DNA of 64,000 nucleotides from a virus: IMG/VR virus record IMGVR_UViG_3300042897_000742, positions 29,872 to 93,871 of that record; one strand, 5' to 3'. Shown piece by piece: positions 42,850 to 50,750 of this stretch (position 1 is its first letter; each line of letters starts with the position of its first letter). The notes under the pieces were generated by a model. It saw only the letters and a program-made list of their open reading frames with translations, ran no database searches and was not told where the DNA came from. The position numbers and the translations under genes were made by a program.

Positions 42850-43464
42850 ATGATCAACAATTTAGAACTTATCAAACCGCTTTTGAATTTTGAGAATGAG
42901 GGAGATTTTTATATGCTCTACATTCTTAAGCGAAAGAAGGATCAACCAGAAGGTGAACGTGATAATCATCAATCAGTTCGTACCATTAAGACATACTGTA
43001 TTGAGAGTATTGAACACCTAGAGAAAAGGTATGATGAGATTAAGATGCTATGTGAGGTGTTTAATGCACGTGCATACATCCACGTACAGAAGCAAAATCA
43101 CCATGATGTTTCATTAAATATGATGGTTCAATTGGCCGAGAAAATTCGTAATGGCCAAACAAATCAAAAAGGTCTTTTTGACTCTGTTGTTGGTCAATTA
43201 AAGACTCAAGAAAAGCGTTGGATTGTTGATATTGATACCAAAGATGAAATCGCTGTTCATAGAATCGCACACATCATTGATGCATCTATTAGACCAGAAG
43301 GTCCTAAGATTGAAGCAGTTATTCCTACTAAGAGTGGATATCACTTTATCACAAAACGATTTGATGTTTTAACTTTTAATAAAATGATGAGTTTACAGGG
43401 TGATGTACCTGATATACAAAAGAAGAACCCAACCTTGCTTTATTTACCTAAAAGCCTATCTTGA
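42850..43464 (+). CDS. hypothetical protein, 204 aa
   Basis: The C-terminal half, RWIVDIDTKDEIAVHRI and AVIPTKSGYHFITKRFD, has the look of a nucleotidyl- or nucleic acid-processing fold: D-I-D followed by K-S-G-x-H reminds me of archaeo-eukaryotic primases. The match is weak and I do not assert it. It is the last gene before class A copy 2, which begins right after its stop. Confidence 0.72.
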   Translation: MINNLELIKPLLNFENEGDFYMLYILKRKKDQPEGERDNHQSVRTIKTYCIESIEHLEKRYDEIKMLCEVFNARAYIHVQKQNHHDVSLNMMVQLAEKIRNGQTNQKGLFDSVVGQLKTQEKRWIVDIDTKDEIAVHRIAHIIDASIRPEGPKIEAVIPTKSGYHFITKRFDVLTFNKMMSLQGDVPDIQKKNPTLLYLPKSLS

Positions 43465-43465
43465 A

Positions 43466-43567
43466 ATTGTTAATAACTTTTTTCACACCGGAGAGAAAAA
43501 AGTCCTAGAAAAATTTTCAAATCCCAATTATTTGTATTAAATTTATACTATAATTAAATAATCAAAA
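43466..43567 (+). promoter_or_regulatory. class A repeat-type promoter (copy 2)
   Basis: ATTGTTAATAAC at 43466-43477, inverted repeat ACTTTTTTC / GAAAAAAGT (9-bp perfect arms, 10-base spacer), AAATTTTCAAATCCCAATTA, and core TTGTATTAAATTTATA at 43532-43547, then CTATAATTAAATAA. Confidence 0.78.
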
Positions 43568-43864
43568 ATGGAAACAACAATTCGCATCACGACCCAGTAC
43601 TACGAGAACTACGGTGATTCTATTAACCCTTATTGGAAGCCTAAAGGCGGTTTTGAATTTATGATTAAGGCCGATGCTGACCTTATTATGTATGCGCCTA
43701 ATCTTAAGGCGGTTCTCACTGACATGGTGGCTAATGAATCAAACGGTCATGAGAAGTTTGAATACATCGACCACGAAGTCCTTTTTACTGAACCTTTTCA
43801 ACTGTCCACTGAGGATTTTGAAAATCGTGTACGCGCTCAATATGAACAACCTCAATATGCATAA
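43568..43864 (+). CDS. hypothetical protein, 98 aa
   Basis: Beta-rich start (TTIRITTQYYENYGDS), then KPKGGFEFMIKADADLIMY and an acidic, glutamine-rich end. First gene behind class A copy 2. Codons often end in C, unlike the late genes. Function unknown. Confidence 0.75.
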   Translation: METTIRITTQYYENYGDSINPYWKPKGGFEFMIKADADLIMYAPNLKAVLTDMVANESNGHEKFEYIDHEVLFTEPFQLSTEDFENRVRAQYEQPQYA

Positions 43865-43865
43865 T

Positions 43866-44198
43866 ATGAATACTTTCACACCTCAATTCCGCAAAGCGGT
43901 AGAATCTGTGGCCGAAGAGATTGGCCTTCTTAATGCAACCAACCCTCGTCATGAGAAGAATGGTACTATTGCATACATCGATCCGGTAACATCCGCCGTG
44001 TACACACTGCACACAAATGGATACATCCGCCGTACTCATCGTCGTAGAATGTGGTACAGAGGTACAATGCAGAATGTAACATATCAACTAAACCCAGTGA
44101 GAATAACACAAGGTCGCAATGTGCGAATTATGATGAGTCCTTGGGAACAACTTGGAAAGTTAACAACATCGGTAATCTCTTATCGTAATGGGAACTAA
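43866..44198 (+). CDS. hypothetical basic protein, 110 aa
   Basis: Start at 43866 (MNTFTPQFRKAVESVAEEIG), one base after the previous stop. Arg/His-rich middle (NGYIRRTHRRRMWYRGTMQ), suggesting nucleic acid binding. Overlaps the next gene by 11 bases. Not recognised. Confidence 0.7.
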   Translation: MNTFTPQFRKAVESVAEEIGLLNATNPRHEKNGTIAYIDPVTSAVYTLHTNGYIRRTHRRRMWYRGTMQNVTYQLNPVRITQGRNVRIMMSPWEQLGKLTTSVISYRNGN

Positions 44199-44691
44199 TT
44201 ACTACCGCATACCTCTTGCCTCTGAAATGGAGGAGAGAAAGGCCCTTCTTCAAAAAAGAGTGGCAGAGATGGAAATGACACCCGGTAACATTGAACGAGG
44301 TTTCAGTACAATTCCAACACATGACTCTGATTATTCGTGGGAGTATGACAGTCCGTGGTCTGAATTTATGGGTGGTACAAGTATTCATTTAGGTAAGAGA
44401 TCTAGTGGATGGAAGTTCTGCTGGAATTTTCATAAGAACCGCCATTATCATGATAAAGAATCTTTATTAGAATTCATTCGTGCAGGCCGTGTTGTTAATG
44501 AGTACGGTGAAGAAATTCCTACTGAAGAGTTTATTCAAATGGCTCTTGATTGGGGACAACCTGACGGCTGGGTACATAATGCAGAATATGAAAAACGCCA
44601 ACGAGAGTTAGGATATCATATATGGGGGCCTAAGTATTATGATCATATCATAGATGGTCTCCGAGTATCAACTTCAACTGAATTTTCTTAA
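44188..44691 (+). CDS. MGTNYY-type conserved protein, 167 aa
   Basis: Begins MGTNYYRIPLASEMEERK and contains SIHLGKRSSGWKFCWNFHK, the two landmarks of a conserved hypothetical family common in phages and some bacteria. Cys/His content suggests metal binding but no role is known. Often found next to MGLDMYL-type proteins, as here. Confidence 0.78.
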   Translation: MGTNYYRIPLASEMEERKALLQKRVAEMEMTPGNIERGFSTIPTHDSDYSWEYDSPWSEFMGGTSIHLGKRSSGWKFCWNFHKNRHYHDKESLLEFIRAGRVVNEYGEEIPTEEFIQMALDWGQPDGWVHNAEYEKRQRELGYHIWGPKYYDHIIDGLRVSTSTEFS

Positions 44692-44710
44692 ACAATTAAA
44701 AATAGAAACC

Positions 44711-45184
44711 ATGGGATTAGACATGTATCTTACCAAAAAACATTACGTTAGAAACTGGGATCATACCCCAGAAGAAAAACAACATACGGTGACCGTCACA
44801 CAAGGTGGAGAAACACCTTCATACATTGATACAACTAAAATTAAATACCTTGAGGAAGAGGCTGGTTATTGGCGTAAAGCAAATCATATTCATAATTGGT
44901 TTGTCAATAATGTACAAGAAGGTAAGGATGAATGCCAAAAGGCATGGGTTTCATCTAGACAGTTAGAAGAGTTATCCACGGCCTGTAAAGAAGTCTTGGC
45001 AGATAATTCTAAAGCAGGAGAACTTTTACCTACCGCTGATGGATTCTTTTTTGGTGGGACTGAATATGATGAGTATTACTTTAGAGATATTGAAAGAACA
45101 ATAGAATTTATTGAACCTATTTTGGCAGATATGGATCAAGGTGGTAATTTACCTTATGATGTTTATTACCAATCTTCTTGGTAA
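44711..45184 (+). CDS. MGLDMYL-type conserved protein, 157 aa
   Basis: Start at 44711 (MGLDMYLTKKHYVRNW); the longer frame from 44654 overlaps the preceding gene. GYWRKANHIHNWFVNNVQ and LLPTADGFFFGGTEYDEYY are the family blocks. Databases sometimes call relatives phosphoglycerate kinase, which the sequence does not support. Function unknown. Confidence 0.8.
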   Translation: MGLDMYLTKKHYVRNWDHTPEEKQHTVTVTQGGETPSYIDTTKIKYLEEEAGYWRKANHIHNWFVNNVQEGKDECQKAWVSSRQLEELSTACKEVLADNSKAGELLPTADGFFFGGTEYDEYYFRDIERTIEFIEPILADMDQGGNLPYDVYYQSSW

Positions 45185-45185
45185 T

Positions 45186-45221
45186 CTTTCAGATCCTAAC
45201 ATAACCTGTTATATTTTTATA
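45186..45221 (+). promoter_or_regulatory. class C promoter-like site
   Basis: CTTTCAGA at 45186-45193 and TTATATTTTTATA from 45209, 23 bases start to start. ATG follows at 45234. Confidence 0.6.
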
Positions 45222-45233
45222 AATTAAAACAAA

Positions 45234-45521
45234 ATGAAATTCTCTGATATCATATTTACACCACACCCACACGGAGGAGTAAAGTCTCGTACATTCTTTC
45301 CTAACGGATATGAATTATCTGTTGTGGCAGGTCAATTCGCATATTCAACTCCTAGAACCGATTTTGAATCTGCTGATGATTATGAAGCATTTGAAATTGC
45401 TGTTTTCGACCAGGATGGTGAATTTGTTACTAATCAATTTGGATTCGGTGATGATGTCCAAGGTTGGTTAAGCAGAAAAGAGATTGAAGAATTAATGAAA
45501 ACCATATCCGAACATGCCTAA
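45234..45521 (+). CDS. hypothetical protein, 95 aa
   Basis: Beta-strand-rich (GGVKSRTFFPNGYELSVVAGQ, AFEIAVFDQDGEFV) with a short helical end. It follows a class C promoter and overlaps the SWIM gene by 8 bases. Not recognised. Confidence 0.75.
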   Translation: MKFSDIIFTPHPHGGVKSRTFFPNGYELSVVAGQFAYSTPRTDFESADDYEAFEIAVFDQDGEFVTNQFGFGDDVQGWLSRKEIEELMKTISEHA

Positions 45522-45819
45522 GAAATATAGATACCGCATTGAACACATTTATCCACCGGCATTTGCAGTGGTAGGTGGTCAGCGGTATCTGTTTCCTGGC
45601 TGGATTCCTGTCGAAGATGATGTTACATTCGAAGATGTGGAACATATTAATCCTTATGCAAATCTAAAAAAGGAAACCTTCACGGTGACAGGATCCACTG
45701 GAAATACATACACGGTGACACGGCGAGAAAACGAACTCACTTGTGACTGCCCAGCCGGAAAATTCCGCGGTCAATGTAAACATATAACCCAAATTAAAAC
45801 CGAACTGTCATTGTCCTAA
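45514..45819 (+). CDS. SWIM zinc-finger protein, 101 aa
   Basis: The C-terminal 40 residues read as a SWIM finger: a beta hairpin (YTVTRRENELT) then CDCPAGKFRGQCKH, the C-x-C-x(n)-C-x-H zinc pattern. SWIM domains bind DNA or proteins. The N-terminal part has PGWIPVEDDVTFEDVEH. Its role in the phage is unknown. Confidence 0.85.
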   Translation: MPKKYRYRIEHIYPPAFAVVGGQRYLFPGWIPVEDDVTFEDVEHINPYANLKKETFTVTGSTGNTYTVTRRENELTCDCPAGKFRGQCKHITQIKTELSLS

Positions 45820-45841
45820 TATATAAAATAAATTAGTACAA

Positions 45842-46189
45842 ATGAATACAGTTCTTATTATTTTATTGATTGCAGCTGTTATTGCAACAATATATACTAC
45901 GTTTAGTGGTAAAAAGAGTTCAACATTAGTAGGATATTCCGAACCACATAAACCAAGCGGTATCTCTGGGTTTAAACCGAGCGGTACATCTGGTATCTCT
46001 GGAACTAAACCGAGCGGTACATCTGGTATCTCTGGAACTAAACCAAAGCCAAAACCGAGCGGTACATCTGGTATCTCTGGAACTAAACCAAAGCCAAAAC
46101 CGAGCGGTACATCTGGTATTAAAGGTGTTAAAAAACCTGGAAGACCAAAGAAGACGAGTGGCAATAGCGGAATTAAAGGAATTAAATAA
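45842..46189 (+). CDS. membrane-anchored low-complexity repeat protein
   Basis: 115 residues: an N-terminal membrane helix (VLIILLIAAVIATIYTTF), then tandem copies of PSGTSGISGTKP with or without KPK, ending in a basic KKPGRPKKTSG that resembles an AT-hook. The repeats are also near-identical in DNA (45950-46125). The tail should be flexible and positively charged. Its stop overlaps the start of a capsid-targeted gene (TAATG). Function unknown. Confidence 0.72.
   Translation: MNTVLIILLIAAVIATIYTTFSGKKSSTLVGYSEPHKPSGISGFKPSGTSGISGTKPSGTSGISGTKPKPKPSGTSGISGTKPKPKPSGTSGIKGVKKPGRPKKTSGNSGIKGIK
45950..46125 (+). repeat. tandem coding repeat (GGTACATCTGGTATCTCTGG units)
   Basis: Three to four near-identical units of 33-45 bases encode PSGTSGISGTKP(KPK). 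Two unit lengths alternate, with or without a 12-base insert encoding K-P-K-P. Slippage-prone, so copy number should vary among relatives. Confidence 0.85.
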
Positions 46190-46575
46190 TGAAAAGCTAT
46201 AAAGACTTCATATCAGAATCATTTGTACAAAATGTAGTACAAAACGATAAGGATCCAAACTTTGATGGTGCAGATCCTTCCTCTATTGAAATTCATAATA
46301 GGGGTATCGGTGGTGTAAATTCTCTACAAGGTCATCGTGATCAAATTGTAAGACTTTTGGAACAAATGCTTGCTGATGCTAAAATGGCTCAAAAGAACCA
46401 TAAATTAGCTCATTACTCTATTGCAAAGATTTTATCTTTGGCTGATCCTGATCGTATAACAGGTGTGTTACTCACTTACCTAAAGAACCATCAGACTGCA
46501 ATTGAAGAATTAGAAGCAATTCGTAGAAAAGGTGGAAGTGGAGCCGGAAAATCAATTCCTAAAGGATTGATCTAA
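46189..46575 (+). CDS. capsid-targeted protein, 128 aa
   Basis: Begins MKSYKDFISESFVQN, a short form of the packaging peptide with the cleavage-like ISE. The body is helical: GHRDQIVRLLEQMLADAKMAQKN and IAKILSLADPDRI. C-terminus is Gly/Lys-rich. First tagged gene of the 46-49 kb cluster. Confidence 0.75.
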   Translation: MKSYKDFISESFVQNVVQNDKDPNFDGADPSSIEIHNRGIGGVNSLQGHRDQIVRLLEQMLADAKMAQKNHKLAHYSIAKILSLADPDRITGVLLTYLKNHQTAIEELEAIRRKGGSGAGKSIPKGLI

Positions 46576-46590
46576 AAATAAAATTACATA

Positions 46591-47361
46591 ATGGCATTAA
46601 GATTTAACAGCATTCAAGAATACGGTGAGTATATCTATAATGAATGTATTAAGCAAAACAAACAAAAAGACGTTTGTAATAGCGGAAAAGGTGGTACAAA
46701 AACAAAAGTAACTGATTCCGATCCTGATGGTTTTAGTTTAACTTATTCTTCAAGTAACCTAGATGCTAAATCACAGGAATACTTAAACACTCACACGGTG
46801 ATAAGTAAGGCACCACCGCAAAATGCACCAGCCCATATAGAAATTGTTGAAGGAGAAATCTGGAAGCAAACTATTCATAAGTATGATAAAAATGTTTATG
46901 CAAGCAAAACCGTAGTTGATAATTCAACTGACTTTTCTGTTTCTGCTGATGCATCTTATAAAGAAGCTAATGTTAGTGCAAATTATGAACAAGTTTATTC
47001 TGAAGAAGATACTAATGTAAGTGAAGAAGTTTCAAAAGAAGCATCACAATATGATTTAGAATTTCATGGTATTCAAGGAAAGCATTATGCTGTCGATTTT
47101 TATACTAATAAGTACACATGTTCTGACCGACCTGTATTAGAGATTACCTATACATTTGAGTCAATAACATTTAGGGCAGTATGTGATTATTCTGATGGCG
47201 CTGCTCTTCATTGGAATAACGAACACTATCATAAAACATATAACATTGCATCTCTAGGACTTGACCCGGTTGTTACTATTCCGCAAGTTGTAGCATTTGA
47301 TGTTAATTATGATAACCCATGGCCTAGCTATACAATAACAAACATAGAAGATAACGCATGA
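46591..47361 (+). CDS. beta-rich protein, possibly aerolysin-like
   Basis: 256 residues without the packaging peptide. A long middle region alternates polar and small residues (VVDNSTDFSVSADASYKE, ANVSANYEQVYSEEDTNVSEE), as do the amphipathic insertion strands of aerolysin/ETX-MTX2 pore-formers. After it come strands such as VLEITYTFESITFRAV. No signal peptide. The resemblance is by eye and weak. It sits between two tagged genes and shares a 4-base overlap with the next one. Confidence 0.7.
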   Translation: MALRFNSIQEYGEYIYNECIKQNKQKDVCNSGKGGTKTKVTDSDPDGFSLTYSSSNLDAKSQEYLNTHTVISKAPPQNAPAHIEIVEGEIWKQTIHKYDKNVYASKTVVDNSTDFSVSADASYKEANVSANYEQVYSEEDTNVSEEVSKEASQYDLEFHGIQGKHYAVDFYTNKYTCSDRPVLEITYTFESITFRAVCDYSDGAALHWNNEHYHKTYNIASLGLDPVVTIPQVVAFDVNYDNPWPSYTITNIEDNA

Positions 47362-47945
47362 AACATATCAGAGAATACGAAGAATTTCTAAATGAAAATA
47401 CAAACGCAAGGCGATTCCAAAATAAAGGAAAGCTGCGTTATAGCGATCAATTTAGCGGTAATGTTAGTCTTTCAAAAACAATTGGTACTGAACTAGGATT
47501 TGATCCAAAGAAAGGATCATCGGGTGTTGGATTCGATAATGTATCTATGTATGATAATGAATCGAGTAAAACTATCGTAGGTGATGCACTTACTGGTAAA
47601 TACACATACGATGATCTCGTTAAACTTGCAAAAGAATGGTATGGCAAGAATGAATCTATGGTTAGTGAAGCTGCAAGTGTACCTTCAAACATTATGGATT
47701 TTGCAAAGAGAAAAGGTTCTTATGCAGTTAGTCTTGTAAAGAAGGCTGCAACATGGGCAGAAAAAGCCGGTAAAAGAATATCTGGTGGTACTGCAATCGG
47801 AAAGAATTATGACACTATCATTCTTGATATGAAACACCAAGGATCTGAGATCTACATTAACCTTAATAATGAAACGATTGAACTATACGGTGAAGAGGTA
47901 ACTGATGCTAAATCATTTGCCAAAGTACTTCAAGATAACGAATAA
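47358..47945 (+). CDS. capsid-targeted two-unit protein, 195 aa
   Basis: Begins MKHIREYEEFLNENTNAR. A second cleavage-like site, ESMVSEAAS, lies with its Glu at ~104, between an N-terminal unit (SLSKTIGTELGFDPKKGSSG) and a C-terminal unit with a basic helix (FAKRKGSYAVSLVKKAATW) followed by IYINLNNETIELYG. Neither unit recognised. Confidence 0.75.
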   Translation: MKHIREYEEFLNENTNARRFQNKGKLRYSDQFSGNVSLSKTIGTELGFDPKKGSSGVGFDNVSMYDNESSKTIVGDALTGKYTYDDLVKLAKEWYGKNESMVSEAASVPSNIMDFAKRKGSYAVSLVKKAATWAEKAGKRISGGTAIGKNYDTIILDMKHQGSEIYINLNNETIELYGEEVTDAKSFAKVLQDNE

Positions 47946-47955
47946 ATAATTTACT

Positions 47956-48258
47956 ATGAAACATATAAAACTTCTTGAAGAATTCGTTAATGAAAATATG
48001 ATTAATGAATCTGAGACATTTGATGGATTAAGATCTAAATTTGAGAAAAATCCTTACGGTATAGGAGCTCAATTGTCGTATTACGAAGAAGGGAAATACG
48101 GATATCCCGATAGCTTAGTATTTAAGCATGACGAAAAATATAGAAGAGACATGATAATACCTAAATTGAAGTCAATGGGGGTTCCTTCTAAGAATATTAT
48201 AAAATCCGTAGAAAAAGGTTATAAATATCCTTTTGTAGTTACAGTAACAAAATTTTAA
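47956..48258 (+). CDS. capsid-targeted small protein, 100 aa
   Basis: Begins MKHIKLLEEFVNENMINES, with two cleavage-like motifs (VNE at 11-13, INE at 17-19) as in the gene at 8501. The remaining ~80 residues are alpha/beta (EGKYGYPDSLVFKHDEK, IIPKLKSMGVPSKNI). Not recognised. Confidence 0.75.
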   Translation: MKHIKLLEEFVNENMINESETFDGLRSKFEKNPYGIGAQLSYYEEGKYGYPDSLVFKHDEKYRRDMIIPKLKSMGVPSKNIIKSVEKGYKYPFVVTVTKF

Positions 48259-48264
48259 TTAATT

Positions 48265-49392
48265 ATGAGGCATATAAAACTGTTTGAAGAATTTATAAGT
48301 GAAGCCGCTCGTATTGGTAATAGCTCTTGGAGTAATATTCTCAGAGACCTAAAATATGATGGCTGGGACATAAAGGGTAATTCTGCTTATAAATCATATG
48401 AAGGTGATAGCGGTGACGAAAGAAAACTTGAACTTTCTAATTATGGTGATGAAGAAGTTGAATGGACCATTTATGATGGAAGAGGTAAGGAGATTAACTC
48501 AGGTTCATTTGATGCAGAAGGCTTAAGTGCCGGTGAATTGGATAGCGAAGTTTGGGGCAACATCGAAGAATCTGTTAGTGAAGCAAAAGATATCTCAATT
48601 AAAGACTATAAAGTTGGAGATGTTATTTCTTTTAAGGATGGTGAAGACTGGAAAGTAACAAAGGTTAAGTATGATAAACTCATGGTTAAGCCTCATAATG
48701 AAAAAGCCAAAAAAGCAAATACAAGCATAGAGATTGATATTGACTTAGACTACCTTAAAAATAATCTAAAGGAATCTTTTATTAATGAAGGTCGTACAAT
48801 TGAAAAGATTGAAAAAGACAGAACTAAAGTAGTTAATGATATGGCTGAAATTGTTACTAATTGGAAAGCCGCTAAAGAATCTGGTGATAAAAAAGCCGAG
48901 GCATCATTTTTACAAAGACTTAAGGATCTCACTGCCCAAAAGAAAGGCCTAGAGAAAGAGCTTAACATGGCAATCGCAGGTAAAGATCGTGATGTTGAAT
49001 TAGTTATCTCAGAAAGTGTTATGTCAGAAATTGACTTATTAGCAAGAGAAGCCAAAAACTTTAAAGATTTTCTTAAAGCATTTAAGACTGATAATCGTTA
49101 TAAAGGTTTAGATACTGCAGGTGATACTAAGGAATTTGAAGATTGGTTAAAATCTATATATGATAACGCTAAGAACGAAAGTATGAATGAAGCTGAAGAT
49201 GTTAAGAAAGGTATTCATGATCATTGGAAAGAATTATATAATGAAGACTTTATTTCCACATATCCTAAAGTAGCAAAGATTCTTAAGAATCGTCAAAACG
49301 TTGATCGTCGCGAATTGGCAAGAATCTGGGATGAAACCTATGGCGAAGACTTTAAAGAAAAGTACGCTAAGATCTGGGATGTTTTAGATTAA
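48265..49392 (+). CDS. capsid-targeted polyprotein-like protein with four internal NE/SE linkers
   Basis: 375 residues. Begins MRHIKLFEEFISEAAR. Further cleavage-like glutamates are at ~106 (ESVSEAKD), ~175 (ESFINEGR), ~255 (ESVMSEID) and ~309 (ESMNEAED). They split the protein into pieces of roughly 93, 69, 80, 54 and 66 residues: an acidic alpha/beta unit, an SH3/KOW-like strand unit (YKVGDVISFKDGEDWKVTKV), a coiled coil, a helical unit and a C-terminal helical unit. The even spacing and conserved linker form argue for proteolytic processing in the head. Confidence 0.8.
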   Translation: MRHIKLFEEFISEAARIGNSSWSNILRDLKYDGWDIKGNSAYKSYEGDSGDERKLELSNYGDEEVEWTIYDGRGKEINSGSFDAEGLSAGELDSEVWGNIEESVSEAKDISIKDYKVGDVISFKDGEDWKVTKVKYDKLMVKPHNEKAKKANTSIEIDIDLDYLKNNLKESFINEGRTIEKIEKDRTKVVNDMAEIVTNWKAAKESGDKKAEASFLQRLKDLTAQKKGLEKELNMAIAGKDRDVELVISESVMSEIDLLAREAKNFKDFLKAFKTDNRYKGLDTAGDTKEFEDWLKSIYDNAKNESMNEAEDVKKGIHDHWKELYNEDFISTYPKVAKILKNRQNVDRRELARIWDETYGEDFKEKYAKIWDVLD

Positions 49393-49400
49393 CATTCATT

Positions 49401-49431
49401 AAACTTTTTACATTTTTTTCATATAATAATA
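49401..49431 (+). promoter_or_regulatory. class B promoter-like site
   Basis: AAAC at 49401 and TATAATAATA at 49422-49431, 18 bases from C to TATA. A hairpin starts immediately downstream at 49433. Confidence 0.5.
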
Positions 49432-49432
49432 G

Positions 49433-49462
49433 AGGGACCATTTCAAAAACCTGGTCCCTTTG
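49433..49462 (+). terminator. hairpin: terminator or 5' leader structure
   Basis: AGGGACCA (49433-49440) and TGGTCCCT (49452-49459), 11-base loop, then TTTG. It can end transcripts from the capsid-targeted cluster. Because a class B box lies just upstream, it could instead sit at the 5' end of the message for the gene at 49476. The T tract is short. Confidence 0.7.
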
Positions 49463-49475
49463 TTATTATTGTTAT

Positions 49476-49889
49476 ATGGAAACTTTATTATGGTTAGACG
49501 ATATCAGAGATCCAAAGGATAGCATTTGGTGGAATTGGATTGCGGTATCTGGTGTTAACCCAACCCATTATGATATTGTATGGGTAAAGAATTATAACGA
49601 TTTTACTAAGTGGATCAAATTTAATGGTTTACCAGCGGTAATCTGTTTTGATCATGATCTGGGTGAAGATCTTGCCAAAGACCGTGTATCTAGCGGTATG
49701 AGTAAGAGAAAGGCTCGTTCGCTAAAGAGAGAAACTTTAAGTGGTTTTGATTGCGCCAAATGGTTGGTTGAATATTGCTTGGATGGTAATCATTCAATAC
49801 CAGAGTATAGAATTCAATCTGCTAACCCGGTGGGTGCTGAAAACATAAAGGGATTAATTGAAAACTTTAAAAAGAATGTAAAATGTTAG
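49476..49889 (+). CDS. cyclic-phosphate-processing receiver-like (cREC) protein
   Basis: 137 residues. LLWLDDIRDPKDSIWW, VKNYNDFTKWI, ICFDHDLGEDLAKD, SGFDCAKWLVEYCLDG and IQSANPVGAENIKGLI follow the order of the small receiver-fold family linked to cyclic phosphate processing. The D-D and D-H-D-L-G-E-D residues form the acidic pocket. In bacteria such domains accompany RNA-end or nucleotide processing enzymes. A T4-like phage might use it in RNA or DNA end repair; no partner is evident here. Confidence 0.82.
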   Translation: METLLWLDDIRDPKDSIWWNWIAVSGVNPTHYDIVWVKNYNDFTKWIKFNGLPAVICFDHDLGEDLAKDRVSSGMSKRKARSLKRETLSGFDCAKWLVEYCLDGNHSIPEYRIQSANPVGAENIKGLIENFKKNVKC

Positions 49890-50077
49890 GTTTGTTTGAT
49901 ATAATGGATGAAGCAATTGCAACAGAGTTAGGTGTTGATATTAAAACATACATTGATGTTATTGAGAATCGCTGTACTTATGAAGAGGCCAAACTTATTA
50001 TTGATAACATATGGGATGAAGATGGTAATCCTGATTTAGCAAAAGAACTGTTTAACGAAAAACTAAAAGGAGAGTAA
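49883..50077 (+). CDS. small acidic protein, 64 aa
   Basis: Acidic, helical (MLGLFDIMDEAIATELGVD, YEEAKLIIDNIWDEDG). Overlaps the cREC gene by 7 bases. Not recognised. Confidence 0.68.
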   Translation: MLGLFDIMDEAIATELGVDIKTYIDVIENRCTYEEAKLIIDNIWDEDGNPDLAKELFNEKLKGE

Positions 50078-50078
50078 T

Positions 50079-50750
50079 ATGATTGCTAACATTAAGAGAT
50101 ATGCAATGAGAAATGCAAAACTAAAAGAGAGTAAGTTTTACGTAAAGGATAAGAGATCCTTTAAGGAAAGGACTAAAAACTTTGGACAGAGTCTTTTGTT
50201 TTGGAAAGGCCGTAAGAAAGGAATGATTCATACTCGTAATCTTGAATGGTCAGATTTGAGATACATTTTCTTTCCAAAAAAATTGGAAAAATATGGATAC
50301 TTAAACATTACATTCTATAAAGAGGATAGTGAATATTATAAAGCACTTTATCCGCTGGTTCTTGCTATGGATTATGAAGCTAAACCTACTTGGTGCCCAC
50401 GTTGGTTCTTACGATTCTTGCATGTTTTTGGTAATGATAAGTCATTAGTGAGAGTACGTAATAGGAAATTACATGACTTACACAGATACTTAACCAAGGG
50501 CATTATGTTTTGGGATTGGAAAACTAAATGGGCTTCTTATGATTTGCGGATTAGTATTTCAGGACCTACACACCTACAGAATTTAGCCGATGATATTGAA
50601 CGTGGCTTCTATTCTAGGGGTAGGGAAAAAGAACTTGTTGAGCAGATCTTAAAATTGGATCCTAACGCATCAATTATTTGGGGAAGCATTAAACGATTTG
50701 AAGAACAATTAGAAGAATTAAAAAATAAACAAGAAAATAATAATGTATGA
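50079..50750 (+). CDS. hypothetical protein, 223 aa
   Basis: Basic N-terminus (FYVKDKRSFKERTKNFGQSL) and many aromatic residues (WCPRWFLRFLHVFG, YLTKGIMFWDWKTKW), ending in a coiled coil. I recall phage proteins of similar look without function. Overlaps the phosphodiesterase start by 4 bases. Confidence 0.73.
   Translation: MIANIKRYAMRNAKLKESKFYVKDKRSFKERTKNFGQSLLFWKGRKKGMIHTRNLEWSDLRYIFFPKKLEKYGYLNITFYKEDSEYYKALYPLVLAMDYEAKPTWCPRWFLRFLHVFGNDKSLVRVRNRKLHDLHRYLTKGIMFWDWKTKWASYDLRISISGPTHLQNLADDIERGFYSRGREKELVEQILKLDPNASIIWGSIKRFEEQLEELKNKQENNNV

Noticed and set aside
42850-43464. Archaeo-eukaryotic primase-like protein
   Set aside because: Only a D-I-D and a K-S-G-x-H recall the fold; too weak without a profile search.
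44711-45184. Phosphoglycerate kinase
   Set aside because: This label is attached to relatives in databases, but none of the kinase motifs is present.
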